DNA from: Burkholderia sp. Ax-1719
GTDB taxonomy: Bacteria; Pseudomonadota; Gammaproteobacteria; Burkholderiales; Burkholderiaceae
Direction: 5' to 3'
Length of the DNA stretch: 64,000 bases
NCBI RefSeq assembly: GCF_011753055.1
Contig: NZ_VWWJ01000016.1
Coordinates: forward strand, 62,001-126,000
Shown: positions 54,509 through 63,295 of the stretch, piece by piece
Layout of the letters: every line of letters starts with the position of its first letter
Numbering within the stretch: the stretch's first letter is position 1
Made by a program: the position numbers and the translations under genes
The notes under the pieces: model-generated
Told to the model about the DNA's origin: nothing
Seen by the model: only the letters and a program-made list of their open reading frames with translations
Databases searched by the model: none

Positions 54509-54576
54509 ATCTCCTTCCTCTCTTCTGGTTTGTTAAATTCACCAAAGCGAATCTCGAGACTCGCACTCATTATCTT

Positions 54577-54611
54577 TTGGCACTCTATGCCATGTCACCA
54601 TTTAATGCCAA
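54577..54611. promoter_or_regulatory. TetR-type operator array (S4)
   Basis: Half-sites TTGGCA, TGCCA, CACCA (degenerate) and TGCCAA with 5, 3 and 5 bases between. It ends about 69 bp upstream of the SDR start. The first 16 bases (TTGGCA, spacer CTCTA, TGCCA) match S3 except for one base. Confidence 0.65.
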
Positions 54612-54883
54612 CGCGAAACAGTTGACCACCACTAGCCTTTTCAGAGGGCAATTTTTCGACACGTCTCTATGGCTACCATCGACCTCGCAAGACGCGAATC
54701 ACTCGCGGCTCCTGTCTTACCGCAGAATATTCTCGCGCTGACTGCGCACAGCAGAGCAGTTAAAAAGCGATCGAAATCGACCCATAACTATAAATACTGG
54801 CGTTTTGTTTATGTCGGATTACTAATCAAGATGCTTTACGAGCACCTTGTGATAATTCAAACCGAAATTCCTTGCGGTGTCTC
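54612..54883. other. Gap between the S4 operator and the amidohydrolase gene
   Basis: The remainder of the spacer between the SDR gene and the end of the mft operon. No gene seen. Confidence 0.35.
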
Positions 54884-55660
54884 TTAGCGCCAGTACATCC
54901 GATGCGCAACTCCGCCGAACGATGAATCAACCAAGCTCTCACCGCGTGATTCTAGGATGTCACGTGGCCAACGTAGCGCATTCCGGTATCCCTCCCGCAT
55001 GCTCACAATCGGCCAATCGCTCCCCCACATCAGCTTCTCAGCGCCAAAGGCATCCAGTGCGTTTAGCATCAGCGGCGGCACGGGGGTCTCGAATGGAAAT
55101 CCGTCCTCGGACTTTGGAAGCGCTTTGCGGGTATATTCCGAAAGGCCGTGGAACTTCATGTAAGCGTTTGGAAGCTTCCCTAGTGACAGCACGCTACTTG
55201 TGATGGTCATGTCACAGTTAGACTGCAGGTTCCCCAAATGCTCAATGACAACGGACAGATTCGGGAGTCGTTCGAGGAGCGCTCTAAATTCCGCAGATGC
55301 AAACTCCTCTGCTGTCCCGACGCAGCTAACCGTTATATTCAACTCCTCCGCCAACTCCCAAAACTGGACCTGATTGCACGAACTGCCTACCGGTGGACGA
55401 AGTCGAATGCCGACTGCTCCGCGGCCAACCTCCCGCGTGAGTGTTGTCGGAGCATCTGCGTCCTCGATGTTGATATGAACAATCGATGCCAGACGCTCTG
55501 GATAGCGCGCGACGCACTCGGCCTGATAAGTATTGTCAAATTGGCCCAAACTCTGAACCAACACCGCGCGTTCCACGCCGTTACTATCCATGTGGTGCAG
55601 TAACGTCTCAACAGGCTCATACCAGTTAATGCCTACATGGCAATGACTATCGACAATCAT
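54884..55660 (-). CDS. Amidohydrolase family protein (mft operon end)
   Basis: A 258-aa TIM-barrel metal hydrolase of the amidohydrolase-2 (PF04909-like) group: SHCHVGINWYEP (HxH), ERAVLVQSLGQ, KLMWGSDWPIV (metal Asp) and VIEHLGN. It starts 1 base after the mftF stop at ATG 55660 (MIVDSHCH); the frame to 55768 overlaps mftF. The family includes decarboxylases and hydrolases of aromatic and lactone substrates. It probably acts on the compound that induces the mft operon. Confidence 0.88.
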   Translation of the reverse strand: MIVDSHCHVGINWYEPVETLLHHMDSNGVERAVLVQSLGQFDNTYQAECVARYPERLASIVHINIEDADAPTTLTREVGRGAVGIRLRPPVGSSCNQVQFWELAEELNITVSCVGTAEEFASAEFRALLERLPNLSVVIEHLGNLQSNCDMTITSSVLSLGKLPNAYMKFHGLSEYTRKALPKSEDGFPFETPVPPLMLNALDAFGAEKLMWGSDWPIVSMREGYRNALRWPRDILESRGESLVDSSFGGVAHRMYWR

Positions 55661-55661
55661 G

Positions 55662-57107
55662 TCAGTTTCTCTGTTTGCGTCGGTTGATAAACTCGATTGC
55701 GAGGGGGCCAGTAGTCCTATGCTTAACGGCACCAAGCCATAGACCGGCGCCGTAGGCCATGTCATCAAGCCGTCGCCCTATCACCCTGACCAAGAAGTTC
55801 GGCGGACTCTCGCCGTTGGGCATCACCGGGGGTCTCGTAAACGCAATAAACAAGGAATCGATAAGAAGCGCGAAGAGTATCGCCTCTCGACCTGCCGTGC
55901 TGAACAAGGCCATCGCGATCGCCGCAGGCCACCAATGGCGCAAAATGAGTTGCGTTGCTTGTAGGACAGCCGCGACAAAGCCCTCAACTGCGAGTCCCAA
56001 AGACGTCGGTAGCCGAGACTCGAAAGGTGGTAGTTTTCCAAACACGATGAACGTCGTCCAAAGAACGCCGACTACAGAGGCTAACTTTCCCCAAATGCCC
56101 CCGTAGATTGTCGCCGCGACCACGATTGCCATAAATACCGGGATCCGCGCGGCTGCCACTCCGACGCCGTGCTTCCGCGCTAGTGGCGCACCTCCAGTGC
56201 CGTAGACTACCTTTCGCTCGAGCCACGCGAAGAAAGCAGTCCTCGCATCATGCAAGGCAATAAACTCTGGTGCGTAGCGTACTACCCAACCTGCTTTCAG
56301 CAACCTCAAGACGAGGTCGACATCCTCTCCTACACGCATTTCTTCCGCGAAAGCGGCGATGTTTGGTTCTCTGAGCGCTGAAACTCTGCCGACAAGGCAT
56401 GCGCTAGGCAACCAACCGACGGCTGCACCAACCGCCACGGAGCAAGGACGATGCCCCAGCGTTAGTGAGGACCATGCGGCGTCGTAGCGTTCGTACCACC
56501 GTGGTCTCTGACCGCGCGTCGCACCGTGAACCATCGGTCCAACTAACGCGACCGCGGGATCCACGAAGTGTCCTGACATTCCAAGAAGAGCGTCCACTTC
56601 GACAACAACATCCGAGTCAACGAAGGCGACAAACTTTGTAGCTACCTCAGCAAGTCCCGCGTTACGTGCCGCTGCGGGTCCACGATTGGTAGGTAGTGCG
56701 ACCACTCGTGCGCCGTAGCGCTTCGCGACGCATGCGATACCATGTGCGTCGTGTGAAGCATCGTCGACGACGATGATGCTGAGTCCCCGAAGGGCCGCGA
56801 GACAACGCTCTAGCTGTTCGTGCCGGTTACGTACGGGAATTACGACGGTAAGATCGTTTCGGTTCAGGGGGACAAGATCAACCGGGTCAGCGACATTCCG
56901 ATCAAGTAGACGCCGAGCGAGAGCCGCCGTTCTCTCACCGCAAACGGTTAGCCTCGCCCCATCGAAGCACTCCATGGCCCGAGCGGACAGTCGCATGACA
57001 CAACGTGGCGAACCACCAATAAGTACTTTCTCGCCAATGGTTGAGTTCACACGCCATTTGACATCATCGCGAACGCGGATTGAGAATCCGCGGGGTAAGG
57101 TTTCCAT
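55662..57107 (-). CDS. mftF: Mycofactocin glycosyltransferase MftF
   Basis: A 481-aa membrane-bound family 2 glycosyltransferase that adds a glucose chain to the tyrosine-derived end of premycofactocin. It has an N-terminal mft-specific region (GFSIRVRDDVKWRV), the GT-A core TVVIPVRNRHEQLERC and VDDASHDAHG, FVDSDVVVE, and several C-terminal membrane segments (VFMAIVVAATIYGG, ILFALLIDSLFIAF). It begins by TAATG overlap with the SDR upstream and ends 1 base before the amidohydrolase. Confidence 0.93.
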   Translation of the reverse strand: METLPRGFSIRVRDDVKWRVNSTIGEKVLIGGSPRCVMRLSARAMECFDGARLTVCGERTAALARRLLDRNVADPVDLVPLNRNDLTVVIPVRNRHEQLERCLAALRGLSIIVVDDASHDAHGIACVAKRYGARVVALPTNRGPAAARNAGLAEVATKFVAFVDSDVVVEVDALLGMSGHFVDPAVALVGPMVHGATRGQRPRWYERYDAAWSSLTLGHRPCSVAVGAAVGWLPSACLVGRVSALREPNIAAFAEEMRVGEDVDLVLRLLKAGWVVRYAPEFIALHDARTAFFAWLERKVVYGTGGAPLARKHGVGVAAARIPVFMAIVVAATIYGGIWGKLASVVGVLWTTFIVFGKLPPFESRLPTSLGLAVEGFVAAVLQATQLILRHWWPAAIAMALFSTAGREAILFALLIDSLFIAFTRPPVMPNGESPPNFLVRVIGRRLDDMAYGAGLWLGAVKHRTTGPLAIEFINRRKQRN

Positions 57108-57907
57108 TAGGCGCCGAAGCCTCCGTCCGCATTGATAATCGACCCAGTGAGGACCGCCCCATCACGAGAGCATGCGAATCGAACTACCCGCGCTACTTCA
57201 TCGGCATCCAGCAAGCGCCGCAGAAGTTGATGTTCCGCCAACTCTTCTGTTGTCACCCCGTAGGTCTTTGCTGTCGCGGAAAGCAGTGCCGTGTCGGTCG
57301 ACCCCGGGGAGACGATTGCCGCGGTGACTCCAGTGCCGACGAGATCGGCCGCCAAGCCCCTCACCAGTCCAACGACGGCGTGTTTAACTGCTGAATAATT
57401 TGCTAGGTTGTAGAGACCTCGTTCGCCCGCCGCAGAAGCTATAGCTACGAAGCGGCAGCCCGCGGGATCGGGGCCGGCCAACATTGCAGGAACTGTAGCC
57501 GCAATAGTATTCCAGACCCCTTGGACGTTAATTTCCCACATTAATTGGAGGTTATTGTCTTGCCAGACTGGCTTGCCTCCGCCTTGCAGGACAGCCGCAG
57601 CCGCAACGGCGGCATCAATTCTCCCCCAAGTTCTAAGTGCTAGTGCGGCAGCCGCTTGCAGCTCTTCGGCGCTGCGAACGTCGGCAACGTATGGAATGAC
57701 CCTTCCGTCAGGGAGATCCCGCACAAGTGTTGCCAAATCTTCACGCGTTGCCTGCTTATATACGAGGTCAGGTTGCGTGTCGGCACACCAATCTATGGCA
57801 ACCACGTTGTACCCGTCATCCACGAACTGACGAACTGCTGCCGCTCCTATCCCGCGCGCTGCTCCGGTGATCAAGGCAACTCGGCGCACTAGAGTCGTAC
57901 TCGACAT
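57107..57907 (-). CDS. Mycofactocin-associated SDR (TIGR04504-like)
   Basis: A 266-aa short-chain dehydrogenase with VALITGAARGIGAAAVR, VVAIDW (NAD-type Asp), catalytic Ser in VAIASAAGERGL and Tyr-Lys in YSAVKHAVVGLVRG. It resembles the second mycofactocin-coupled SDR type. Start 57907 has AGGAGGATGT upstream and overlaps mftE by 19 bases. It is the likely in-operon enzyme whose NADH is reoxidised through mycofactocin. Confidence 0.88.
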   Translation of the reverse strand: MSSTTLVRRVALITGAARGIGAAAVRQFVDDGYNVVAIDWCADTQPDLVYKQATREDLATLVRDLPDGRVIPYVADVRSAEELQAAAALALRTWGRIDAAVAAAAVLQGGGKPVWQDNNLQLMWEINVQGVWNTIAATVPAMLAGPDPAGCRFVAIASAAGERGLYNLANYSAVKHAVVGLVRGLAADLVGTGVTAAIVSPGSTDTALLSATAKTYGVTTEELAEHQLLRRLLDADEVARVVRFACSRDGAVLTGSIINADGGFGA

Positions 57908-58617
57908 ACATCCTCCTCGTTTGTCGTGCAGCCCAAACGCGACATGGCGCACCAGACCATCTGGCGAAATAAGGCTTCTCCCTCTCCCGCATGCGCTCCC
58001 GTGGGGTCACCCAATACTCCGTTCTCGGACACAGAAGAAACGCCCTTTGACAATAGCGCGGGCATTAGCTGGCTCAGGGGTTGAGTATTGCCTGGTTGTG
58101 CGAGCTCAAGCCGGACCCTCTCTGGATCCAAAAAAAGCATCAAAGACGTTTCGGTTCGACCAGCATGAGCATCGGACGATGGTACGTAACACGGTACCCA
58201 CTCAACATTGCGCCCCTCTGCCGTCAGCAGTTCAGTAGCCCGCTTAAGGGCAGCACTATTTCCGCCGTGTCCATTGACGAAAATTACTCTTGAAGCCCAA
58301 GTCGTGAGGGATCGGGCCATTTCGATCAGCAGGATGATAAGTGCCTTCGTGCCTATCGAAACCGTCCCGATAAATTGCTGATGCTCGCCGCTAGCGCCGT
58401 AACATATGGGCGGCGCCAGGATGCCGGTCACGGCATTAGCGACCCTCTTAGCAAGCGCAGTAGCGATGACCGTGTCGGTGTCCAAAGGCAAATGCGGACC
58501 ATGTTGTTCGACGGCACCAACAGGCACTACCACCGTTCCGTGCTTTTCGAGAGATGGCCACGTTTTGTCCGACAGGGATATGTAGTCACAGCGCATAGTA
58601 TTGCAGCCTTGGTTCAC
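57889..58617 (-). CDS. mftE: Mycofactocin peptidase MftE
   Basis: A 242-aa creatininase-family peptidase that releases the C-terminal Val-Tyr-derived piece from the processed MftA. Metal-ligand motifs are VEQHGPHLPLDTD, VNGHGGN and SDAHAGRTETS. It may start with the GTG at 58617 (overlapping the mftD stop, GTGA) or the ATG at 58596. Normal length for the family. Confidence 0.94.
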   Translation of the reverse strand: MNQGCNTMRCDYISLSDKTWPSLEKHGTVVVPVGAVEQHGPHLPLDTDTVIATALAKRVANAVTGILAPPICYGASGEHQQFIGTVSIGTKALIILLIEMARSLTTWASRVIFVNGHGGNSAALKRATELLTAEGRNVEWVPCYVPSSDAHAGRTETSLMLFLDPERVRLELAQPGNTQPLSQLMPALLSKGVSSVSENGVLGDPTGAHAGEGEALFRQMVWCAMSRLGCTTNEEDVCRVRL

Positions 58618-59819
58618 TCACCCATCGAAAGTACGAACCCGTCGGGAATTAACAAATGTTCGGGTCGCAAGTCTGCCACCGACGCAATTGCGAGACCGCG
58701 CAACGTTGAATCGAGGCCTGACCGCATAACGTCCAGGACGTTTTCAACACCAGCCTGTCCATTAGCGCTTAGACCCCAAAGATATGCCCTCCCTATGAGG
58801 ACCGCGCGAGCACCCAAGGCAAGCGCCTTGGCTACATCGGAGCCCCGTCTTACGCCACCGTCAAGATATACCTCAATATGTTCGCCAACCGCATCGACGA
58901 TTGGCCTCAACAAACGAATCGGCGCGGGCGTACAGTCCAAGTTGTTGCCGCCATGGTTGGAAACCGAAATTGCGTCAACCCCCGCATCAACAGCTCGCCT
59001 TGCGTCATCGACACGACCGATACCCTTGATAACAAATGGCTTGCCAGAGATCTCCTTCCAGCTTCTGCACATCCACGCGACGTCATCCCACGTCGGCGGC
59101 GGCGTGGTCATCCATTCGTAGTAGGCACCAAAAAAAGTCGGTGCATCGCCACCTACCGAGGATGCGAGATTTGGCACGGTTAAGTCAGGAAAGCCTCCCG
59201 ACTGCATAAATCTCCAAAGCCAGCCTGGCTTGGTCAATACCTTAGGCGCGAACCGGATAGCCGAACGAAGGTTGACCCGCTCCGGGATCTCCGGACTGCC
59301 CCAATCACGCCCCATAGAAAACGACCAGTCGAGCGTGACGATCAGAGCTTTTGCACCTGCTTCATGGGCCCGAGTCATGCGTTGAATCATTACGTCTCGA
59401 CTACCCGACCAGTACATTTGAAAAAATGTTCGGTCGTTAACGGCGCAGACTTGTTCGACGGGCTTTGAAGCGAAATTTGACAAGCCCATGACTGTGCCAC
59501 GAGCGGCCGCCGCGCGAGCGACAGCAATTTCACCGTCTGGATGAACCGCCTGGACCCCGGTTGGACTTATCAGCACGGGAAGTTCAACACGCGTCCCCAA
59601 GACAGTAGTTGACAAATCGCGCTTGTCAGTCTGACCCACAATCTTAGGACTAACCCCCAGCTGTTCAAATGCTTGCTCGTTCTCGCTAACCGATTTGCCC
59701 CGCTCGGACCCAGCGACTATCGCCATGTATACCGGTTCAGGCAGTCGCTTACGTGCTCGCTGCTTGGCGACCGCTACGGACTCAAACCAGGCATTTTCCT
59801 TCCAAGGATTAAACGCCAT
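58614..59819 (-). CDS. mftD: Premycofactocin synthase MftD
   Basis: A 401-aa FMN-dependent alpha-hydroxyacid dehydrogenase-family enzyme that oxidatively deaminates the aminopyrrolidinone intermediate, making the redox centre of premycofactocin. It carries AVHPDGEIAVARAAAARG, TLDWSF, the KGIGRVDDARRAVDAG lysine region, SNHGGNNLDC and VYLDGGVRRGSDV. Starts 116 bp after mftC, with no overlap; a weak internal promoter is possible. Confidence 0.95.
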   Translation of the reverse strand: MAFNPWKENAWFESVAVAKQRARKRLPEPVYMAIVAGSERGKSVSENEQAFEQLGVSPKIVGQTDKRDLSTTVLGTRVELPVLISPTGVQAVHPDGEIAVARAAAARGTVMGLSNFASKPVEQVCAVNDRTFFQMYWSGSRDVMIQRMTRAHEAGAKALIVTLDWSFSMGRDWGSPEIPERVNLRSAIRFAPKVLTKPGWLWRFMQSGGFPDLTVPNLASSVGGDAPTFFGAYYEWMTTPPPTWDDVAWMCRSWKEISGKPFVIKGIGRVDDARRAVDAGVDAISVSNHGGNNLDCTPAPIRLLRPIVDAVGEHIEVYLDGGVRRGSDVAKALALGARAVLIGRAYLWGLSANGQAGVENVLDVMRSGLDSTLRGLAIASVADLRPEHLLIPDGFVLSMGE

Positions 59820-59935
59820 TGCGCATTTCCTTCGTCTTTGTTGATGGCGATCCCGCCGTTCCTATCTGACTTAATCCGCTCCCACAGCAGCCCAAGCCAG
59901 CTTGCTCATTGGCGCTTCGGGTGCCTCGCCTTGCA

Positions 59936-61213
59936 TTAAGCGGATTCGTGTGTGTACCCAACCAACGGATCCTCTTCGCACATGCGGTTCGGAGCCCCTA
60001 TATGCGCATGGCTGTTCACTGAGGTTTCCAACTGCCCTTTCTCAATATCTGGTCGGATCCGCCAGACAACTCGTCGGCTATGGTCTTGCGTTGCTTGCGG
60101 CCGCGCACGCTCAGGGCCAAGTGCATTAAGTGCTTGCTCTCCGTATCCTTTAACGCACTCTGGGTCTGGTCCGTCCACGGGCAGACCGGTAAAGAACTTG
60201 GCAGCCATGCATCCGCCTCGACACGAATCGTACGACTTACACTTTGTGCATTGCCCGTCTGCCTGCGGCGATCGCAAGTCCGAAAAAAGCGCAGATCGTT
60301 GCCAGACTGCCCCAAAACCCCCGTCTGCAAGCACGTTCCCCGCGCGAAACTCCTCATGGATGGAGAATGGACACGCATAGACGTCCCCCACGGGGTCAAT
60401 TAAGCACACAACGCGACCAGCACCACATAGATTGAGACCTGGCAGTTTGTGCCCGAGCGCACTGAGATGAAAGAACGAGTCACCCGTTAGTACGTTCTCT
60501 CCGTTAGCGACCAACCAGTCGAAGAGCGTGCGTTGTTGCTCGGAGCGAAGGTGCAATTCATCCCACACGTCAGCACCGCGTCCAGAGGGACGCAGACGTG
60601 TTAGCCGGAGTGTTGCGCCATAGCGATCAGCGATTGCCTTGAATTCGTCAAGCTGCGCGACGTTTTCGCGCGTGCAGACCACACTGAGCTTTGCGTCTTT
60701 GAAGCCAGCCTCATTCAGATTTTCTAGTGCATTGATGGCCATCGAGAACGACCCTTCGCCGCGGATGCGATCGTTCACGGCGGCCGACGCGCCGTCGAGA
60801 GAGATCTGCACGTCTACGTAGCCCTTCAAGGCCGGCGAGTTAGCGAGCCAGTCTGCTCTCTCACGGGTGATCCGCAGACCATTCGTCGAAAACTTAACAC
60901 CCACTTGGTGAGCAACTGCGTACTCGACTAAGTGCCAGAAGTCTGGCCGGATTGTCGGCTCTCCACCTCCGATATTGACGTAGAAGACCTGCATTCTCTG
61001 CAGTTCGTCGATAACCGCTTCGCACTGCGCAGTGGTAAGCTCGCTTGGGTCACGCCGTCCAGAGGATGACAAGCAGTGCACACAAGCAAGGTTGCAGGCG
61101 TAGGTCAACTCCCATGTCAAACAGATCGGAGCGTCCAGTCCCACTTCGAACTGGTGGAGCAGCGTGTCACCGGCTGGCCGCGAGCGGGCCGGACGTTCAG
61201 CTAGTATCGTCAC
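59936..61213 (-). CDS. mftC: Mycofactocin radical SAM maturase MftC
   Basis: A 425-aa radical SAM enzyme that decarboxylates and crosslinks the C-terminal Val-Tyr of MftA. The cluster cysteines are in ACNLACVHC (Cys40, 44, 47), and the SPASM cysteines in NLCGAG, VYACPF, GQCTKCKSYDSCRGGC and PECVKG. A tail of about 65 residues after the last cysteines looks longer than usual. Starts 13 bp after mftB. Confidence 0.96.
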   Translation of the reverse strand: MTILAERPARSRPAGDTLLHQFEVGLDAPICLTWELTYACNLACVHCLSSSGRRDPSELTTAQCEAVIDELQRMQVFYVNIGGGEPTIRPDFWHLVEYAVAHQVGVKFSTNGLRITRERADWLANSPALKGYVDVQISLDGASAAVNDRIRGEGSFSMAINALENLNEAGFKDAKLSVVCTRENVAQLDEFKAIADRYGATLRLTRLRPSGRGADVWDELHLRSEQQRTLFDWLVANGENVLTGDSFFHLSALGHKLPGLNLCGAGRVVCLIDPVGDVYACPFSIHEEFRAGNVLADGGFGAVWQRSALFSDLRSPQADGQCTKCKSYDSCRGGCMAAKFFTGLPVDGPDPECVKGYGEQALNALGPERARPQATQDHSRRVVWRIRPDIEKGQLETSVNSHAHIGAPNRMCEEDPLVGYTHESA

Positions 61214-61226
61214 TTTGCTATTCCTC

Positions 61227-61589
61227 TTATGGTTCGACGCCGGTTACGCCACTCACTGAGCGTTGGATGATGTCTGCGCCAGCGAGATTGCTTAGGACGG
61301 CAAGGTAGACTCCCCGCTGTTCCTCAGGGACGCCAGCCCCGTCGAACGCCGACAGAACATTGGGATACTCGGAAAGCGAGTCGATAACTTGAACGAGTAC
61401 AGGCCGCTTCAAAAAATTTAGCTTTCGATTTCCGAAGTGGTAGACGAGTGCGCCGAACGGCTCCCGCCTTATACTGACTAACGGTGAAAGCATCCATTTT
61501 TCGTCGAGCTGAACGGCCGAGCGATTATCGCGGCTGGATTCTATTCCACCGTCGACTTCGCACCGTGCCGAAGAATTTTCAGTAGACAC
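61227..61589 (-). CDS. mftB: Mycofactocin RRE chaperone MftB
   Basis: A 120-aa RiPP recognition-element protein that delivers MftA to MftC. The winged-helix RRE region includes LSPLVSIRREPFGALVYHF and RPVLVQVIDSLSEYPNVLSAF. The first 26 residues are polar and probably disordered. Overlaps mftA by 11 bases. Confidence 0.92.
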   Translation of the reverse strand: MSTENSSARCEVDGGIESSRDNRSAVQLDEKWMLSPLVSIRREPFGALVYHFGNRKLNFLKRPVLVQVIDSLSEYPNVLSAFDGAGVPEEQRGVYLAVLSNLAGADIIQRSVSGVTGVEP

Positions 61590-61740
61590 CGCACATGCCG
61601 TCGATCGACACTTCTTCGATCAACTCCTCGCAATCACACTCTTCGAATGGCTGCCGATCGGACGTGTCCTTTGACTGGGAAGCATTGGACGCGCCAATAG
61701 ATTCAGATTCGTATTGCTTCACTTCGATTCCTTCGCCCAT
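61579..61740 (-). CDS. mftA: Mycofactocin precursor peptide MftA
   Basis: A short precursor ending in the conserved IDGMCGVY, whose Val-Tyr becomes mycofactocin. The preceding EECDCEELIEEVS is the leader recognised by MftB. I chose ATG 61740 (53 aa; GAGG eight bases upstream). The frame is open to ATG 61818 (79 aa), which overlaps the nifU-like stop as TAATG and could be used by coupling. Its gene overlaps mftB. Confidence 0.94.
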   Translation of the reverse strand: MGEGIEVKQYESESIGASNASQSKDTSDRQPFEECDCEELIEEVSIDGMCGVY

Positions 61741-61817
61741 TTGGTTTACCTCATTGCTTATATGTCTACACTCTCTGCCCAACTGCAAGTTCTTCAGTTG
61801 GTAGTCCCAATCGTCCA

Positions 61818-62147
61818 TTACCTTTGAGTCTGAACGATATCAATTCTTGGATAGTGACCCGCAGGTGGGACCGTACTCGCATCTCTCAGACGCGCGGACG
61901 CGAATCGAGAGATCCTCACGCCGTCGATGTCCACATCCTTGACCCCGTCCAAATCTAGGAAGGCCGGTCGGACGATGCTCTCCAGCGTCATGGGACGCAT
62001 TGAGCAGGCGGTACAAAGTCCGGTGAAGCTTAACTTCACCACTCCTGATGCTTCATTAAAGCCAATGACTTCGATGCCTCCTCCATGTAAGCCCAACATT
62101 CGGGTCACGAGCTTGGCCCTCCCTTCCACTGCTTTCAGATCAGTCAT
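61818..62147 (-). CDS. NifU-like iron-sulfur scaffold protein
   Basis: A 109-aa protein with the NifU C-terminal domain: KLSFTGLCTACSMRP carries the CxxC cluster ligands, followed by VRPAFLDLDGVKDVDIDG. It overlaps the amidohydrolase stop by 8 bases and touches the mftA start, so it is embedded in the mft operon. It could supply Fe-S clusters to the radical SAM enzyme MftC, which needs several; that role is inferred from position. Confidence 0.88.
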   Translation of the reverse strand: MTDLKAVEGRAKLVTRMLGLHGGGIEVIGFNEASGVVKLSFTGLCTACSMRPMTLESIVRPAFLDLDGVKDVDIDGVRISRFASARLRDASTVPPAGHYPRIDIVQTQR

Positions 62148-63189
62148 ATCCTTTGCCTTCGGATGCGTCGAGTACCGCCAACTCGCGCTTCTTAGCTTCG
62201 ACGTCGATGTTCATTAGCTTGGCAAGGTTCAAACCCAAGATCTTCTCTTTATCTTTATCCGTAAGGGCCGGAAAGCCGTAACCTTCCTGAAGATCTTCGG
62301 GAATTTGCATATTCTTAAAGGCGCGCAAAAACGACGTCGGATTTCCGCTGACGGCTCCCTCTGACCCGTACATAAGCCTATCGGATCCAACCGAAAGCAA
62401 GAGTTCCCCCAACAACTTTTGGATCAAACGCGGACGGATCAGCGAAAGTTGAACCATCGGGGAGATCAGAAGATGAATATTCTTGAAGCGCGCCGCGATG
62501 TTCACTACCTCATCAAAGTAAAGCGGCATCGGGTGATGGATAATAATCTGCATATCGGGAAAATCGCGAGCGACGCGCTGAAGATAGTTGGGGCGCTGGA
62601 TTTCGACATCATGCGATGCGTCTCCGGGTAGACACATGTGAAACTGCAGGATGTTAATACCCACTTCTTGGCAACGCTCATAGAGCGGGTAGCCGAGTTC
62701 CCGGTCGTCTGCCTTCCAGTAGAAGGGATAGAACTTCATCATCTTCGCGCCGAGTTCATGGGCCTGCAGCTTGATTGACTCCTTCGCGTAATCCACGCCG
62801 GCGGCGGTGGGTTCAACTCCCCCGGAGAAAATGCAGCGCTGTGGATACGCAGCCGCAAACCCATGGTTCACTTTGATGAAATGCTCGGGATCGGCATATA
62901 GGTCTGATGCGGTCCCCGGCCCGAACGGAAGGCTGCCGACAATTCCCATGTCGGTTGGAGCATTGCGGAACATGACGTCGTAGTTTGCCTCTCGACTTCC
63001 CTTGAGCGCATCGTTGACGTTGATCTTGCTGACGTCCGCCTCGAACACCCCGCCGGTCAGCAACTTACTAAGACGCATCATCTCCGCCTGCACTTCCGGG
63101 TCCCGAAAACTGGCGTCAGATTTCATCGCCTCGATCGACCAGTCAACAACATGGATGACCGCATCAAAGACAAAAGTATTGTCAAGCAT
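62140..63189 (-). CDS. Amidohydrolase family protein, first gene of the mft operon
   Basis: A 349-aa metal-dependent TIM barrel of the amidohydrolase-2 group: VFDAVIHVVDWS, MMKFYPFYWKADD, LQFHMCLPGDASHD, IIIHHPMPLYFDEV and MYGSEGAVSGNP. Start 63189 has GGAGGAG upstream; the frame to 63300 is not used. The first metal HxH is not obvious (VIHVVDW), so it may be atypical. It opens a nine- to ten-gene operon with the nifU-like gene and mftA-F. The S3 operator array lies 72-106 bp upstream. Confidence 0.85.
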   Translation of the reverse strand: MLDNTFVFDAVIHVVDWSIEAMKSDASFRDPEVQAEMMRLSKLLTGGVFEADVSKINVNDALKGSREANYDVMFRNAPTDMGIVGSLPFGPGTASDLYADPEHFIKVNHGFAAAYPQRCIFSGGVEPTAAGVDYAKESIKLQAHELGAKMMKFYPFYWKADDRELGYPLYERCQEVGINILQFHMCLPGDASHDVEIQRPNYLQRVARDFPDMQIIIHHPMPLYFDEVVNIAARFKNIHLLISPMVQLSLIRPRLIQKLLGELLLSVGSDRLMYGSEGAVSGNPTSFLRAFKNMQIPEDLQEGYGFPALTDKDKEKILGLNLAKLMNIDVEAKKRELAVLDASEGKGYD

Positions 63190-63260
63190 CGTATCTCCTC
63201 CTTTGGCGCTTGCTTCTGGGGCAAGGCTACTGTCAACTGGGCCGATTATCGGCGCGTTTT

Positions 63261-63295
63261 TTGGCACTCTACGCCATATTGGCGCACAGTGCAAC
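63261..63295. promoter_or_regulatory. TetR-type operator array (S3)
   Basis: Half-sites TTGGCA, CGCCA, TGGCG and TGCAAC with 5, 3 and 5 bases between. Its distance from the downstream start (72 bp) almost equals that of S4 from the SDR (69 bp). Confidence 0.66.

Noticed and set aside
54575..54593. Possible sigma-54 promoter (TGGCAC ... GC) in the mycofactocin promoters
   Set aside because: The distance between the GG and GC elements is 8 bases rather than the required 10, and the genes lie on the other strand. The palindromic half-site array explains the sequence better.
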